Assembly (NCBI RefSeq): GCF_029931775.1
Contig: NC_079325.1
Span: 52,126,286 to 52,190,285, forward strand
Direction: 5' to 3'
Origin: Euleptes europaea
Taxonomy: Eukaryota; Chordata; Lepidosauria; Squamata; Sphaerodactylidae
DNA length: 64,000 nt
Each line of letters opens with the position of its first letter. Position 1 is the first letter of the stretch. The position numbers were made by a program, and so were the translations under genes. Under the pieces are notes generated by a model that worked only from the letters and a program-made list of their open reading frames with translations, searched no databases and had not been told where the DNA came from. Shown in pieces: positions 1-10,590 of this stretch.

Positions 1-311
1 GCGTATCGAACACCTGCCGTGACCCGCTGGAACCACATGAATAGGGACAGGATGCTTATTTTGGCACAGAGTCTGGGTACTAAATTTGTTCCAGGTTCCA
101 GGAGCGTAGACGTGCCCTGCACTGCCATCACTACGGGCCGGAAGCTGTCCTGCAAGGGGTGGGGTTGACTGCTAACAGTTAATTGTAATAAAGGAGAGTC
201 AGGTACCTACCTCCCCCTTTTCATTGCAGCAGGGCGAGTTCAAGGCAGTTTGTTACCCCAAGCAAGGTACACTCACCCCCTCCTAGGCCTGCACTGCCAC
301 AAAGGAGGGCT
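1..311. other. Intergenic, no feature recognised
   Basis: I see no coding exon, tRNA-like or LINE-like sequence here. The end of this stretch runs into a MITE copy at about 312. Confidence 0.4.
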
Positions 312-508
312 AAGCTAGCCTCCAGGTACTCCCGCCATAACAACTGATCTCCAGCCAATAGAGATCAGTTCACCTGGAGAAAAGGGCCACTTTGGCAACT
401 GGACTCTATGACATTGAAGTCCCTCCCCTCCCCAAACCCTGCCCTCCCCAGGCTCCCCCCCCGCCACAAATCAGATATTTCCCAATCCAGAGATGGCAAC
501 AGTGGAGG
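312..508 (+). repeat. hAT-type MITE copy (TAGGGTTGCCA family), degraded ends
   Basis: This is the first of about 25 copies of the commonest repeat in the window. The family consensus is about 210 bp with terminal inverted repeats TAGGGTTGCCA/TGGCAACCCTA. Inside are a short stem (GATCTCC...GGAGATC), 'ATTGGACTCTATGGCATTGAAG' variants and a C-rich 'CCCCTCCCCAAACCC' block. Clean copies elsewhere have 8-bp target duplications (for example agccaatg at 3109/3689 and ggaatgac at 30624/31669), which fits the hAT superfamily. It has no coding capacity. Confidence 0.75.
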
Positions 509-578
509 CCCAGGAGGGGGTACCAGCCCCCTCCCATGCCAGGGATGGCTGGGAGTGAGCAGAGGCCCTGCACTGCAC

Positions 579-1097
579 TAGGGTTGCCAACATCCAGGTG
601 GTGGCTGGAGATCTCCCACTATTACAACTGATCTCCGGGTAACAAAGATCTATAATTTTTAAAATACCAGAGATTATTTAGAAGTAAGAACAACATACCA
701 AAGTCACTTTGTAACCATACTTTATTAGAAATTATCTTACAATACTGTTTTGTTTTTACTATGCCAACATTTACCCCTTTCCCTTTTTCCTTTCCTGTAT
801 CCTTATTGAAAGAAAATTAAAAAAAAAAAAAAAAAGATCAGTTCACCTGGAGATAGGGCTGCCAGGTCCCCCTTCTCCTCCGGTGGGAGGCTTTTGGGGC
901 AGAGCTGAGGGGATCGCGCGTGCGCAGCCACACCAACGCGCGTGCACATCACTTCCGGTTTACAACTGAGACTTCAATGTCGTAGAGTTCAATTGCCAAA
1001 GCGGCCATTTTTCTCCAGGTGATCTGATCTCTATCAGCTGGAGATCAGTTGAATTAGCAGGAGATCTCCTGCTACTACCTGGCAGTTGGCAACCCTA
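579..1097. repeat. Two abutting MITE copies, the first split by a poly(A)-ended insert
   Basis: The first copy starts with TAGGGTTGCCA at 579 in plus orientation. It is interrupted at about 650-833 by an AT-rich insert ending in a run of A, flanked by 'aagatc' on both sides, which looks like a short retroposon. The MITE then resumes. A second, minus-oriented copy follows at about 846 and ends in GGCAACCCTA at 1097. The head-to-tail packing suggests insertion of MITE next to MITE. Confidence 0.7.
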
Positions 1098-1190
1098 GTT
1101 GCCAGCTCCGGTTTGGAAAATACCTCGAGATTTTAGAGGTGGAGCCTGCAGGAGGGCAAGGTTTGGGGAGGGGAGGAGCTTTAATGGGGT
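1098..1190 (-). repeat. Partial MITE copy
   Basis: A terminal GTTGCCAGCTC end and the G-rich 'GGTTTGGGGAGGGGAGG' block of the family are present; the rest is missing. Confidence 0.6.
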
Positions 1191-1507
1191 AAATTTGAAG
1201 CAAATCCTCCTTGAACCTATTATTGTCAGAACTACTCATTTACCTGTATGATACTTATACAGAAGATTGGTGTACATACAGTGAGAGACATTGCACTCTT
1301 GTTCAGATATATTCCTTGTCTTACCGTCCATGAGATGGGTTGTATAGTTGATGTATAAGATTTCTTGTTAATATGTATGTGTAATTGTTTGTGCGTAATT
1401 GTTAGACACAGTAGCTCATAAAAATATTTTTTGCACTTCATTATACTGGTTCGCTCCTGTACTAGTTTCCTCATCGGTTGATAATAGTACAGTGGTGTCT
1501 ATTTTCT

Positions 1508-1716
1508 CCCCCAACTGCCAGTTGGTAGCAAGAGATCTCCTGTTAATTCAACAGGATCTCCAGCCGATAGAGATCAGATCACCTGGAGAAAAACGGCAGC
1601 TTTGGCAATTGAACTCTATGGCATTGAAGTCCCTCCCCTCCCCAAAACCCACCCTCCTCAGGCTCCGCCCCCAAAATCTCCCGCTGGTTGAGAAGAGGGA
1701 CCTGGCAACTCTACTG
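1508..1716 (+). repeat. MITE copy
   Basis: A full-length but diverged copy, from CTGCCAGTTGGTAGC to GACCTGGCAACTCTA, with the central GATCTCCAGCCGATAGAGATC stem region. Non-repeat sequence flanks it. Confidence 0.7.
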
Positions 1717-2021
1717 GCAGCGCTAGGTGGGGACTGGATTCTCACAGCATGGTGAATGAAGTTGGGGAAGGGGAAGAGAAGAGGAGGCGGTGGAGGGGAG
1801 AAAGCCGCCTCTTATGGTTGCTTTGAAAGTTCTAAACCAGATTGGGTTTTCCTCCCAGCCTGGCTCCAATACCGAAAGTGAAAATATTCAGGGCAACAAA
1901 TGAACAAATGATCCTTGTGCCCTTTGCTTTCATTATAAAAAACAATAGGATTTTTCTTTCTTGTTTATTGGTAAACAAATACAGGTCCCTAATTAATGAG
2001 TATTCAACACCTCCTAGGCAT

Positions 2022-2448
2022 AGAGTTGCCAGGTCCCTCTTTGTAACCCGAGGGAGGTTTTTGGGGCAGAGCCTGAGAAGGGTGGGGTTTGGAGATGGGA
2101 GGGACTTCAATGTAGTGTTGCCAACCACTAGGTAGTAGCTGGAGATCTCCTGCTATTACAACTGATCTCCAGCCGATAGAGATCAATTCACCTGGAGAAA
2201 ATGGCCACTTTGGCAATTGGACTCTATGGCATTGAAGTCCCTCCACTCCCCAAACCCCGCCCTCCTCAGGCTCTGCCCTAAAAACCTCCCACCGGTGGTG
2301 AAGAAGGACCTTGCAACCCTGCTTCAATGCCATAGGGTCCAATTGCCAAAGCAGACATTTTTTCCAGATGAACTGATCTCTATAGGCTGGAGATCAGTTG
2401 TAATAGCAGGAGATCTCCAGCTAGTACCTGGAGATTGGCAACCCTAGC
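2022..2448. repeat. Cluster of three rearranged MITE pieces
   Basis: A partial minus copy (2022-2115) runs into a plus copy (about 2114-2320), which runs into a second minus piece ending in GGCAACCCTAG at 2448. The joins fall inside the family's 'TTCAATG(C/T)' block, so copies have recombined or inserted into each other. Confidence 0.65.
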
Positions 2449-2772
2449 TAGTCAAGCCACACCTTCCTTTCAGGGGTGGAGGCTGAGAGGGTGGTTCTGC
2501 CTGTGAGGGTTGTACTGATTTAAATTTAAAATGTTTATCCCCTGCTTTCTTCCTCAGTCAGCGGGACTCAAAATGGCTTACATCGAACTAAAAGCAAAGA
2601 CAATCACAAACCACAGGAAGACAAGTAACAAGTAGCAGAACTCAACCTTCACTCATGAATCATTCGAAATATGTCGTAAAAACTTCCTTAATCAGGAAGC
2701 CCAATCAACAGAACAGAGCAGCCTCCAAGAATACCCAGGCAGGAACAATTCTCAGTGACCTGGGTGGAGGAT

Positions 2773-2988
2773 GGGGTTGCCAGCTCTGGGTTGGGAAATA
2801 CCTGAATATTTGGGGGGCGGAGCCTGAGGAGGGCAGCGTATGGGGAGGAGAGGGACCTCAGCAAGGTATAATGCCCTACAGCCTGTCCTCCAAAGCATCC
2901 CTTTTCTCCAGGGGAAATGATCTTGGTCTGGAGATCAATTGTAATAGCAGGAGATCCCAAGGTGCCAGTTGGAGGTTGGCAACCCTAG
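2773..2988 (-). repeat. MITE copy
   Basis: Starts GGGTTGCCAGCTCTGGG and ends GGCAACCCTAG. It is a variant subfamily with 'AAATACCTG' next to the left end. Confidence 0.7.
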
Positions 2989-3116
2989 TGGAGGAACTGC
3001 TTAGAATCCTTGGTCTGTCAGAGTGCCCTTGTGGGGGTCCCATGTCATTGGGAGGGGGCTGCAAGTGGTAATGCCAGCACCATGAACTGAGCATGGAAGT
3101 GAACTGGCAGCCAATG

Positions 3117-3688
3117 TAGGGTTGCTAGCCTCCAGGTGGAGGCTGGAGATGTCCTGGAATTACAACTGATCTCTAGACTACATAGGTGGAAAAAGGTAAA
3201 GGTCCCCTGTGCAAGCACCGGGTCATTCCTGACCCATGGGGTGACGTCACATCCTGACGTTTTCTAGGCAGACTTGTTTACGGGGTGGTTTGCCAGTGCC
3301 TTCCTCAGTCATCTTCCCTTTACCCCCAGCAAGCTGGGTACTCCTTTGACCGACCTCGGAAGAATGCAAGGCTGAGTCAACCTTGAGCCAGCTACCTGAA
3401 ACCGACTTCTGTTGGGATCGAATTCAGGTCGTGAGCAGAGCTTGGACTGCAGTACTGCAGCTTACCACTCTGCTCCACGGGGCTCTTAGACTACATAGAT
3501 AACACATTAATTGATTGATTGATTGATTAAAACACTTATTCCACTTATCCTGGAGAGAATGGCTGCTTTGGAAGGTGGACTCTGTGGCATTATACCCAAC
3601 AAAGGTCCCTCCCCTCTCTAAACCCCACCCTCCCAGTTTTCACCCTCAAATCTCCAGGTATTTATATAACCCAGAATTGGCAACCCTA
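3117..3688 (+). mobile_element. MITE copy with 8-bp target duplication, split by a SINE
   Basis: Both ends are intact (TAGGGTTGC... and ...GGCAACCCTA). They are flanked by the perfect 8-bp duplication agccaatg (3109-3116 and 3689-3696), the clearest support for hAT-type insertion. A minus-strand tRNA-derived SINE is inserted within it at about 3190-3487. Confidence 0.85.
3190..3487 (-). mobile_element. tRNA-derived SINE (family B), full length
   Basis: Read on the minus strand it begins GCCCCGTGGAGCAGAGTGG. A/B-box-like tRNA sequence follows (...GAATTCGATCCC), and it ends in the 'CATGGGTCAGGAATGACC...GACCTTTACC' tail. The flanks carry the direct repeat agactacatag. Other copies lie at 15413-15714 and 44150-44415. 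It is not a functional tRNA gene. Confidence 0.8.
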
Positions 3689-3696
3689 AGCCAATG

Positions 3697-4071
3697 TGAC
3701 CATCCGAAAAAAAAAATCTGAAAAGAGAAGTATCCAAATGTAAAAGGGACTAAAGACAACAATTAAAGGGACAACAAGACGGAGAAGTGGGGCTTTTGCT
3801 AAACATGATTTATTTATTTTACTTCCAAGTATACAGAATAATCTTGCCCATGGGGATGCACATTGCTGGTTTTTTAAAGCAATGTAGCATTAAATTAAGG
3901 GCTTTGTGAACCCCCCTGTTTTCATTCTCCTTGCAGCTGAATGTAGAAAAGGGATCCTTCAGAAACGCAAAATAGTCAGTGTGGATGTTTATTCCTTAAT
4001 AGCCAGGAGGTGGCAGCAGGTGACAGTCAAAGTCCCTTTTCTACCCATATCCTCCTGGTAACCTTGTTTAT
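3697..4071. other. No gene recognised; AT-rich
   Basis: Short A-rich tract at about 3706-3720 and otherwise unassigned sequence. I see no exon or repeat boundary here. Confidence 0.35.
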
Positions 4072-4124
4072 GAGTATGTAAAGTGGCCCTCAAGTCAAAG
4101 CTGACTTATGGCAACCCCATAGGG

Positions 4125-5612
4125 CAGTGATGGCGAACCTTTTAGAGACTGAGTGCCCAAACTGCAACCCAAAACCCTCTTATATATCGCAAAGTGCCAA
4201 CCCGGCAATTTAACCTGAAGAATCCCCCTGAAGGAACCATGCAAAATAACAGTGGCGGGTTAGCTATGCACATGCTAATGGCTATGCAAACAGGAACAAA
4301 GGAGCAGGCGAGTGGGAGGGGTGGAATTTCTCCTTTTGCTTCGAGACCGTGAATAGGCATTTTTAAATTCGCATTTTAAAAAAGAGCTTTTAGCGAACAT
4401 CAAAACTGACCATGCATAAATGGCCAGGGTATCTGTTGTGGGGAGGGGAAGGTGATTGAAAGCCGGTTTGATTCTTAAGCGGTAGAGAAAGTCGGCATAT
4501 AAAAACCAACTCTTCTTCAAAGTGAAACTTGATATTTGTAACTGAACCATCAGGAAAAGAGGTAAATGATTGGGGGAGAGACACCTGGCAACCCTAAGGC
4601 AAATATATGAAGCAAAACCTGCTCTATATTCAGAGGGTTCCGTCTGAAAAAAAACTCTGCAGGGGGGCTTATTGTTGAGTTCTGAGGATCTGGATGGGGA
4701 AAATGTGCAAATGGCAAATCCAATGCAAAACCTCCCATTCATAAATGGTCAATAACCCCCCATGCAGAGTTTTGAATCAAACATTGCTTTCCCCACCCCC
4801 CCGAGCCCCGACCTCCTCCTCGCCGCCTGCCTTGGCACTGCCGGCCCTCGAGCGCGCATTCAAAACCCGGTCGCGCTGTGAGGGGAGGGGGAGGGTGGCG
4901 CTTTACCTCACACACCACCTCTCTTGTGTGTGGGGGGGGGGAATAAACCAGAAATGGGGCGGTGAGGAGAGGCTTCGTGGTCGACTTTTGGTGGGGGTGG
5001 AGCCTCCTCTGCCGGCACGCGGGTAAGTGGCTCGGGACGGGACCGAAAGTCCAGACGGGCGAGGCAGCGACGGATGGAAGAGGTGGAGAGAGAGCAAGCC
5101 CGCTTCCCGAGGGACGGGGCGAGGAACCGGCAAGCCGACAGAAGACGGAGTGCAGAGACGCGGCGGCGCACCGCCGCACCCCAGCGGTAGCCCCGCCGCC
5201 CGGTCGTGCCTGCGCCAGTCAGAGGACTTGGCTGGGGGCGTGGGGAGGAGGGCAGGATGTTTCAGCCCTCCCTCTAGTCCCGCCCCCAAGACCTTATTAG
5301 GGCTGAAACATCCTGCCCTCCTCCCCACGCCCCCAGCCAAGTCCTCTGACTGGCGCAGGCGCGACCGGGCGGTGGGGCTACAGCTGGGGTGCGGCGGTGC
5401 GCCGCCGCGTCCCTGCGCTCCGTCTTCTGTCGGCTTGCCGGTTCCTCGCCCCGTCCCTCGGGAAGCGGGCTTGCTCTCTCTCCACCTCTTCCATCCGTCG
5501 CTGCCTCGCCCGTCTGGACTTTCGGTCCCGTCCCGAGCCACTTACCCGCGTGCCGGCAGAGAGGGCTACGAGTGCCAGGTCGGGCACGCGTGCCATAGGT
5601 TCGCCAACACGG
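4125..5612. mobile_element. hAT-type non-autonomous DNA transposon, 1488 bp
   Basis: The left end CAGTGATGGCGAACCT and right end AGGTTCGCCAACACGG are inverted repeats. The flanking target duplication is exactly ccataggg (4117-4124 and 5613-5620). No transposase reading frame is visible. The interior carries a SINE tail (about 4420-4515) and a large GC-rich inverted repeat. The element sits within a 5S SINE, so it is younger than that SINE. Confidence 0.85.
5005..5565. repeat. GC-rich ~260-bp inverted repeat inside the hAT element
   Basis: The arm at about 5005-5262 is matched by its near-perfect reverse complement at about 5303-5565, around a ~40-bp spacer containing 'CCCGCCCCCAAGACC'. The very high GC and CpG content produces long overlapping open frames on both strands with mirror-image translations. 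These are palindrome artefacts, not genes. Such an arm pair would fold into a strong cruciform or hairpin. Confidence 0.85.
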
Positions 5613-5815
5613 CCATAGGGTTTTCAAGGCAAGAGACTTGCAGAGGTAGCTTGCCATTGCCTTCCTCTGCATAGCGACCCCAGTATTCCTTGGTGGTCTC
5701 CCATCCAAACACTTACCAGGGCCGACCTTGCTTAGCTTCCAAGATCTGATGAGATCAAGCTAGTCCTTGCCACCAGGTAAGAAAGCTTATTTCTTCCCTT
5801 TTCTTCTCCAGTGTG

Positions 5816-6131
5816 GTGCCAGCGTGGTGCAGTGGTTAAGAGCGGTGGTTTGGAGTGGTGGACTCTGATCTGGAGAACCAGGTTTGATTCCCCGCTCCTC
5901 CACATGAGCAGCGGACGCTAATCTGATGAACTGGGTTTGTTTCCCCACTCCTACACATGAAGCCGGTTGGGCGACCTTGGGCTAGTCACAGCTCTCTTAG
6001 AGCTCTCTCAGCCCCACCTACCTCACAGGTGTCTGTTGTGGGGAGGGGAGGGGAAGGTGATTGTAAGCCGGTTTGATTCTCCCTTAAGTGGGAGAGCAAG
6101 TCGGCATATAAAAACCAACTCTTCTTCTTCC
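5816..6131 (+). mobile_element. tRNA-derived SINE (family A), full length
   Basis: A-box region GTGGTGCAGTGGTTAAGAGC, B-box region GGTTTGATTCCCCGCTCC, body with CCTTGGGCTAGTCACAGC, and tail ...GGCATATAAAAACC ending in CTTCTTCTTCC. Related copies lie at 18343-20690 (split) and 36655-36930. Confidence 0.8.
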
Positions 6132-6308
6132 TATAAACCTTATCTTTGACCACTGGCTTCTCCCCCTGCCCCAGGCTCCTCCAAGTTTCCCCAGCACAAG
6201 ACTGGCTTCCCCAGGGGACTGAATGTTCCCAACATGCCTGCTGACCTTAGATAGCTCCAGAAGACCTCTTTTCATGATGGGGAAGTCCTGGGCAGGGCTT
6301 CCTGCTCT

Positions 6309-6511
6309 AGGATTACCATCCTCCAGTTGAGGCCTGGAGATCTCCCAGAATTACAACTGATCTCCAGATTACAGAGATCTGAAGAAAATGGCTGTTCTGG
6401 AGGACAGAATCTATTGCATTAAACCCTGCTCCCTCCCCTCCCCAAACCTAGCCTTTCCCAGGCTCCACCCCCAATCTCCAGGAATCTCCCAACCCAGAGA
6501 TGGCAACCGTA
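6309..6511 (+). repeat. MITE copy (variant subfamily)
   Basis: Begins ATTACCATCCTCCAG and ends GATGGCAACCG, with the family's central stem and 'CCCTCCCCTCCCCAAACC' block. A further stub of the family (GTAGGGTTGCCA) follows at 6538, where a LINE begins. Confidence 0.65.
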
Positions 6512-6549
6512 CTGCTCACACCTTCCGAAGTCTGCAAGTAGGGTTGCCA

Positions 6550-7720
6550 CACACACATACATGAACCTTTATTGGCATAATAACCATATTGGCAGATGCA
6601 TTTGTACAGGCGCCTTAAAAGAAAACAAAAAAATACCCCGTGTTCCATCATGAAATGACAATTGATTAAAATCAGTATATAACTAACATTAAAAAGAATC
6701 TCCTTCTCATATTTCAAGGTAATAGAACCATCTGGAGCCATTAATAACAAATACACTAATACATCTCTATGGTTGACAATTGCAAGAAATTCAGCGACAT
6801 GCTCGGTGACTTCCGGGGATTTATCCATCAATAACAATTTGATACCCTTGTCTGTTGAATTTTTTGGAACTTGGTGAGGATTAATTAGTTGTAAATGCTG
6901 TTGAATGAAAAATGGACAGCACAAGAGGATATGATGGACAGAGTCTGGTTTCTTAAGATGACAACTACAAAACCTTTTCTCGCGTGGTACTTTCTAATAT
7001 CTGCCACTAACCATAGCTGAAGGAAATATATTCATCCTGGCCAACATGCAGGCCCTACGCTGCTGTGGGAGAACTAAATTGGAAAAATACTGGACCATGA
7101 CCCCCTGTGTGTGAGGCCAAAAACACATGGTGAACAGGTCTTGTTCGCTCCCGCAATTATTATTTGTTGTTCAATATCCCAGATCCTCCTTTGAATCACT
7201 CGGAGTATGTGGGTTTCTCCAGAGTTGGCCAGGGCCTCCAGATCAATACCTATGGAGTGGATTTTTTTGTAATATCAAATGCGACCATTTAGAAGTATAT
7301 GGGTCAGTAAGTAGACTGGCTGTGAGACTACTGGAAGGAGTTCGGAAATGGAGGTGCAGCCAGTATCTAATTGTCAAAAGCCAGGCTCTAGTTTCCAAAA
7401 GATGAAGACCCAATTCGGCACATAGTGTAAGGTAGCCAACTGAATTGGGAATACCAAGTATGCGACGTAAAAAAAACTGAGTTAAATATTTCAACCTCCT
7501 TGTTAAAAGCCTGAATCCACACCGGCATTCCATACAGTAGATGGGGGATTACAGTGGCCTGAAAAACCCCCTGCCTGTATAAGAAAATATGCATGTGAAG
7601 TGATTCCAATAAAAACGGGGCTGAAGAAGAAATGAAACGATCATCCCCCTTCAGCATTCATCCATGAAGACATTGTTCCAGTTTCTACTTACTATGAACT
7701 TTTGATACCTGTACCTTTTG
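6550..7720 (-). mobile_element. 5'-truncated LINE, clade unsure, broken
   Basis: Minus-strand conceptual translation contains 'LLYGMPVWIQAFNKEVE', 'LRRILGIPNSVGYLTLCAEL' and 'LLETRAWLL', typical of the C-terminal third of a vertebrate LINE ORF2. Nearer the 3' end is 'LLMDKSPEVTEHVAEFL'. The plus strand opens with a 'CCTTTATTGGCATAATAACC' tail, the complement of a LINE 3' end. Several frame breaks are present. Related pieces lie at 25250-25990 (plus) and 61025-61740 (minus). Confidence 0.65.
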
Positions 7721-7893
7721 GACTGTTTAGTCATAGTTGTGTGTGTGTATGTGTATATTTATTTATTTATTTATTTATTTATAGTCACCTTATGCACTTT
7801 AATACACCTTGTTCAATATAGTGTTGTTTAAAAGTTCTTCTAGCCTATTCTGTGCTCATTTCCTAACCTGTGGTAACAGTACAGTGGTGTTGA

Positions 7894-8105
7894 TTTTGGT
7901 TGCTCAACCTCCAGGTACTAGCTGGAGATCTCCTGTTATTACAACTGATCTCCAGCAAATAGAGATCAGTTCCCCTGGAAACAACGGCCGCTTTGGCAAT
8001 TGGACTCTATGGCATTGAAGTCCCTCCCATCCCCAAACCCCGCCCTCCTCAGCCTCCACCCCAAAAACCTCCCACCAGTTGCGAAGAGGGAACTGGTTAC
8101 CCTAG
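7894..8105 (+). repeat. MITE copy just downstream of GBGT1
   Basis: GGTTGCTCAACCTCCAGGTAC to GGTTACCCTAG, full length with diverged ends. It lies about 85 bp past the GBGT1 stop codon, so it may fall in the 3' UTR of the transcript. Confidence 0.7.
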
Positions 8106-8189
8106 TTGCAAGGCACTTGCTAAGGATTTGGGTGTGATGGCTCCTCTTCACAGCCGGACATGGAGAGGCCTAGATGCATCCAAGCAGCG

Positions 8190-8877
8190 CTAGTTCCTTA
8201 GCGCCTTGTAATTCTTCGACACCGTTGAGAACCGTATGATCCTCAGCTCAGGAGGCTTTGGCTTCCGGTCATCCCAGATGTACTCCGGCGACAGCAGCTT
8301 TGAAGGTTTAAGGGACAGAAAGTGCTTGTTCAGATGGCTCTCTTCCTGCCAGGCCGCCATGATGCCGTTGGCCTTGTCAGCCAGTATGGTCATGTGGCAA
8401 GCCCTGGTAAACTCATACACGTTCTTGATCAGGCCGCCAAAGACAGCCCCGCCATAGTAGAAGTCCCCCTCTTTGCTAGAGATGTAGGCTGCAGAAGACT
8501 TTCTCCTCTCATAAGGGAACATCTCCCGACTTGGGACTTTATAGTAGCCCGGATGGATCGCGGCTACCATCTCCCCCAGGGTCTCCGTGCCCCACGAGTT
8601 ATGGAACACCATGTCAATGTCCAAGCAGAAGAGGTAGTTTGCTTCACGGTGGATGGTCTCTGAGATGTGGAGGTTTATGGCTTCCATCCGCCGCATGGAG
8701 ATCTCTTGCCAGTGGCTGTATTTTTTGATGGGGACGAGGCTGAGGATTCGTCCAGGCTGAAGCCGAACAAAGGGGAGTTCTTGAGGATTGTCGGTGAAAA
8801 TGTAGTAATTCACGCGGTAGCCTGTCATGAAGTGCTTTTCTGCAGAGTCCAAGAAGCGGCTTACAAATTGCATGTAT
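8190..8877 (-). CDS. GBGT1: GBGT1 exon 7 (catalytic domain, stop)
   Basis: 688 bp, the usual size of the last GT6 exon. The acceptor is TTTGTTAG|A; the codon AA|A joins exon 6 to give ...AIGKYMQFV. An apparent upstream methionine near 8924 is intronic and is not the start. The stop TAG is at 8192-8190. It carries the DID motif, HPGYY (residue 232) and AAWQEES (Gln 299). Confidence 0.95.
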
Positions 8878-10556
8878 CTAACAAAGAGAAAAAGGACAAG
8901 CGCTCTAAGGACGGGAGTGGGCACTCTCTCTTAAAGCACATCCCGCCCCCTGGAATATATCTTGAAAAGGCTGGTGCATTCCACACCGCATGCAATGCGC
9001 AACTATGAATCAGCTGCAGGTTTGACTGAATGTGAGTGGTGTTGTGTATGTAGCTAGTAGGGTAGTAAGCAAGGGGAGACTCAGGAGCTTGAGTTCCTCA
9101 CGAAGGATCCTAAACCCTGCTCACCCTATTGGCTAAGCAAACGGATCCTATTGGCCCTAAGCCAGCATGTCCCATTGGTCACCAAGAGGGTATTCCCCGC
9201 TATCACGGATCAGGGGGGGAGTGGCCGCAGGCGGCCAGGGGGGCATATAAGCAGGGCACGTTCAGTGTGTAAGTTAGTTCTGCGCTGAAATCAAATAAAG
9301 CTGTGTTGTTGAACTCCGTCTCTGATCTCGTGAATCCTTCCCACGCGGACTTAACAGTGGCAACGAGGACTGGGGAGCGACCCGGCTGACCTGCTGAATC
9401 ACTCTCGCTCCGCCGTTCGTAGTGACCGGTAGGCAGCCCGGTCCGCATTGCTGAATCACACGCCGGCTGTCCCACAGCTACCGCCTCGCTCCGCGACGGC
9501 GCTGTGTCTGGTAGACAGCCCGGCCGATTGCTGGTTCGCTCGGATTCTCGGGAGAGACGACCTCACCGCACTCATGGCCGCCACTGGCTCGTTGGAGGCA
9601 TTCGACATCTCCAACCCCGGCGACTGGGAGAGCTACGCTGTGTTGTTGAACTCCGTCTCTGATCTCGTGACTCCTTCCCACGCGGACTTAACAAGTGGGA
9701 AATATGTTCCCTGTGAAGTTGCATGCAGTGTTTGAACTAACACCTGGCCTTCCTCCCAACACGACCTGCACCCTGGGAAAGGCTCTGTTCCCAATTGAGG
9801 ACTGGACCCCTCCCTGCCAGCACAGCTCTTTCTCTGAGCACGTGCCCACATCCCGCCTCCTCACGCAACAGGAGAGAGTGCTGACCGCTGAGAAAATTTT
9901 TGTACCGCTCTCTGCGATTATGAAACGCACATTGGCCTATATGGGATTCATTTTTGTGGAGTATGACAGTGACCTGTGATATCTACTCATGTTTTGTTGA
10001 ATCACATAAAAAGTGATCCGATAGCTTTTAAATCAAAGTTGGAATTAATACATTGACTGCTTAGGCTGGGAAATACAGGGTTTCACTTTGGACATGGAAC
10101 AAGTAAACCTCAGTATGGCCATTTCTGCATGGCTGTTTCCTCGCGGTCACCCCCGCCGGCTACTTCAGGGCTTTGCTTTGATTATACGGGCATTTTCCGA
10201 CTGTCAGGGGTCGCCTCTCTCTCTCCCCACGCGTTTCTGCGCATTGTGCTCGTGTTTTCTGGATTTGTGTTTAGCCAGCATCCAGAAAACGTGCGGAAAA
10301 CACGCGGGGAGAGCGTTAGGCCGCTTCCTCGCCCCTTTCGCTCCCTCATGCTTTGGCGGTGCAGCACCACTTTTTTGGGTGGCGCGGCCCCATGGGAGAA
10401 AATGGGGGATTTCCCCCCTTTTTCTCTATTTTTATTTTTACAAAAGCTTCTTTTGTCTCTGGTGGCCGGGAAGCCTCTGAGGAGGAGGCACGACTGCGCT
10501 GCTCCCAGCTGCTGTGGATCTGCCCCCCCTTCAGGATTGGGCTGTTAGGTACAATG

Positions 10557-10590
<34 letters not shown>

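Larger units (their letters stand above)
4072..5778 (-). mobile_element. 5S rRNA-derived SINE split in two by a hAT element
   Basis: The SINE is on the minus strand. The 5S-like head (complement of GATCTCATCAGATCTTGGAAGCTAAGCAAGG, with 'TTTGGATGGGAGACC') lies at about 5690-5775. Its 3' tail ('CTATGGGG..GCCATAAGTCAGC..TGACTTGA') lies at about 4075-4124. The halves are separated by the hAT copy at 4125-5612, and the 8-bp word ccataggg occurs at both joins. Further 5S SINEs lie at 10836, 16991, 20871, 24108 and 25042. Confidence 0.85.

Noticed and set aside
4739-5708. Overlapping open frames of up to 215 codons on both strands
   Set aside because: Mirror-image translations of the GC-rich inverted repeat; each plus frame has a near-identical minus frame.
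8878-8924. Methionine start at 8924 extending the GT6 exon
   Set aside because: The extension is intron sequence upstream of a consensus acceptor; the true frame enters from exon 6 at 8877.
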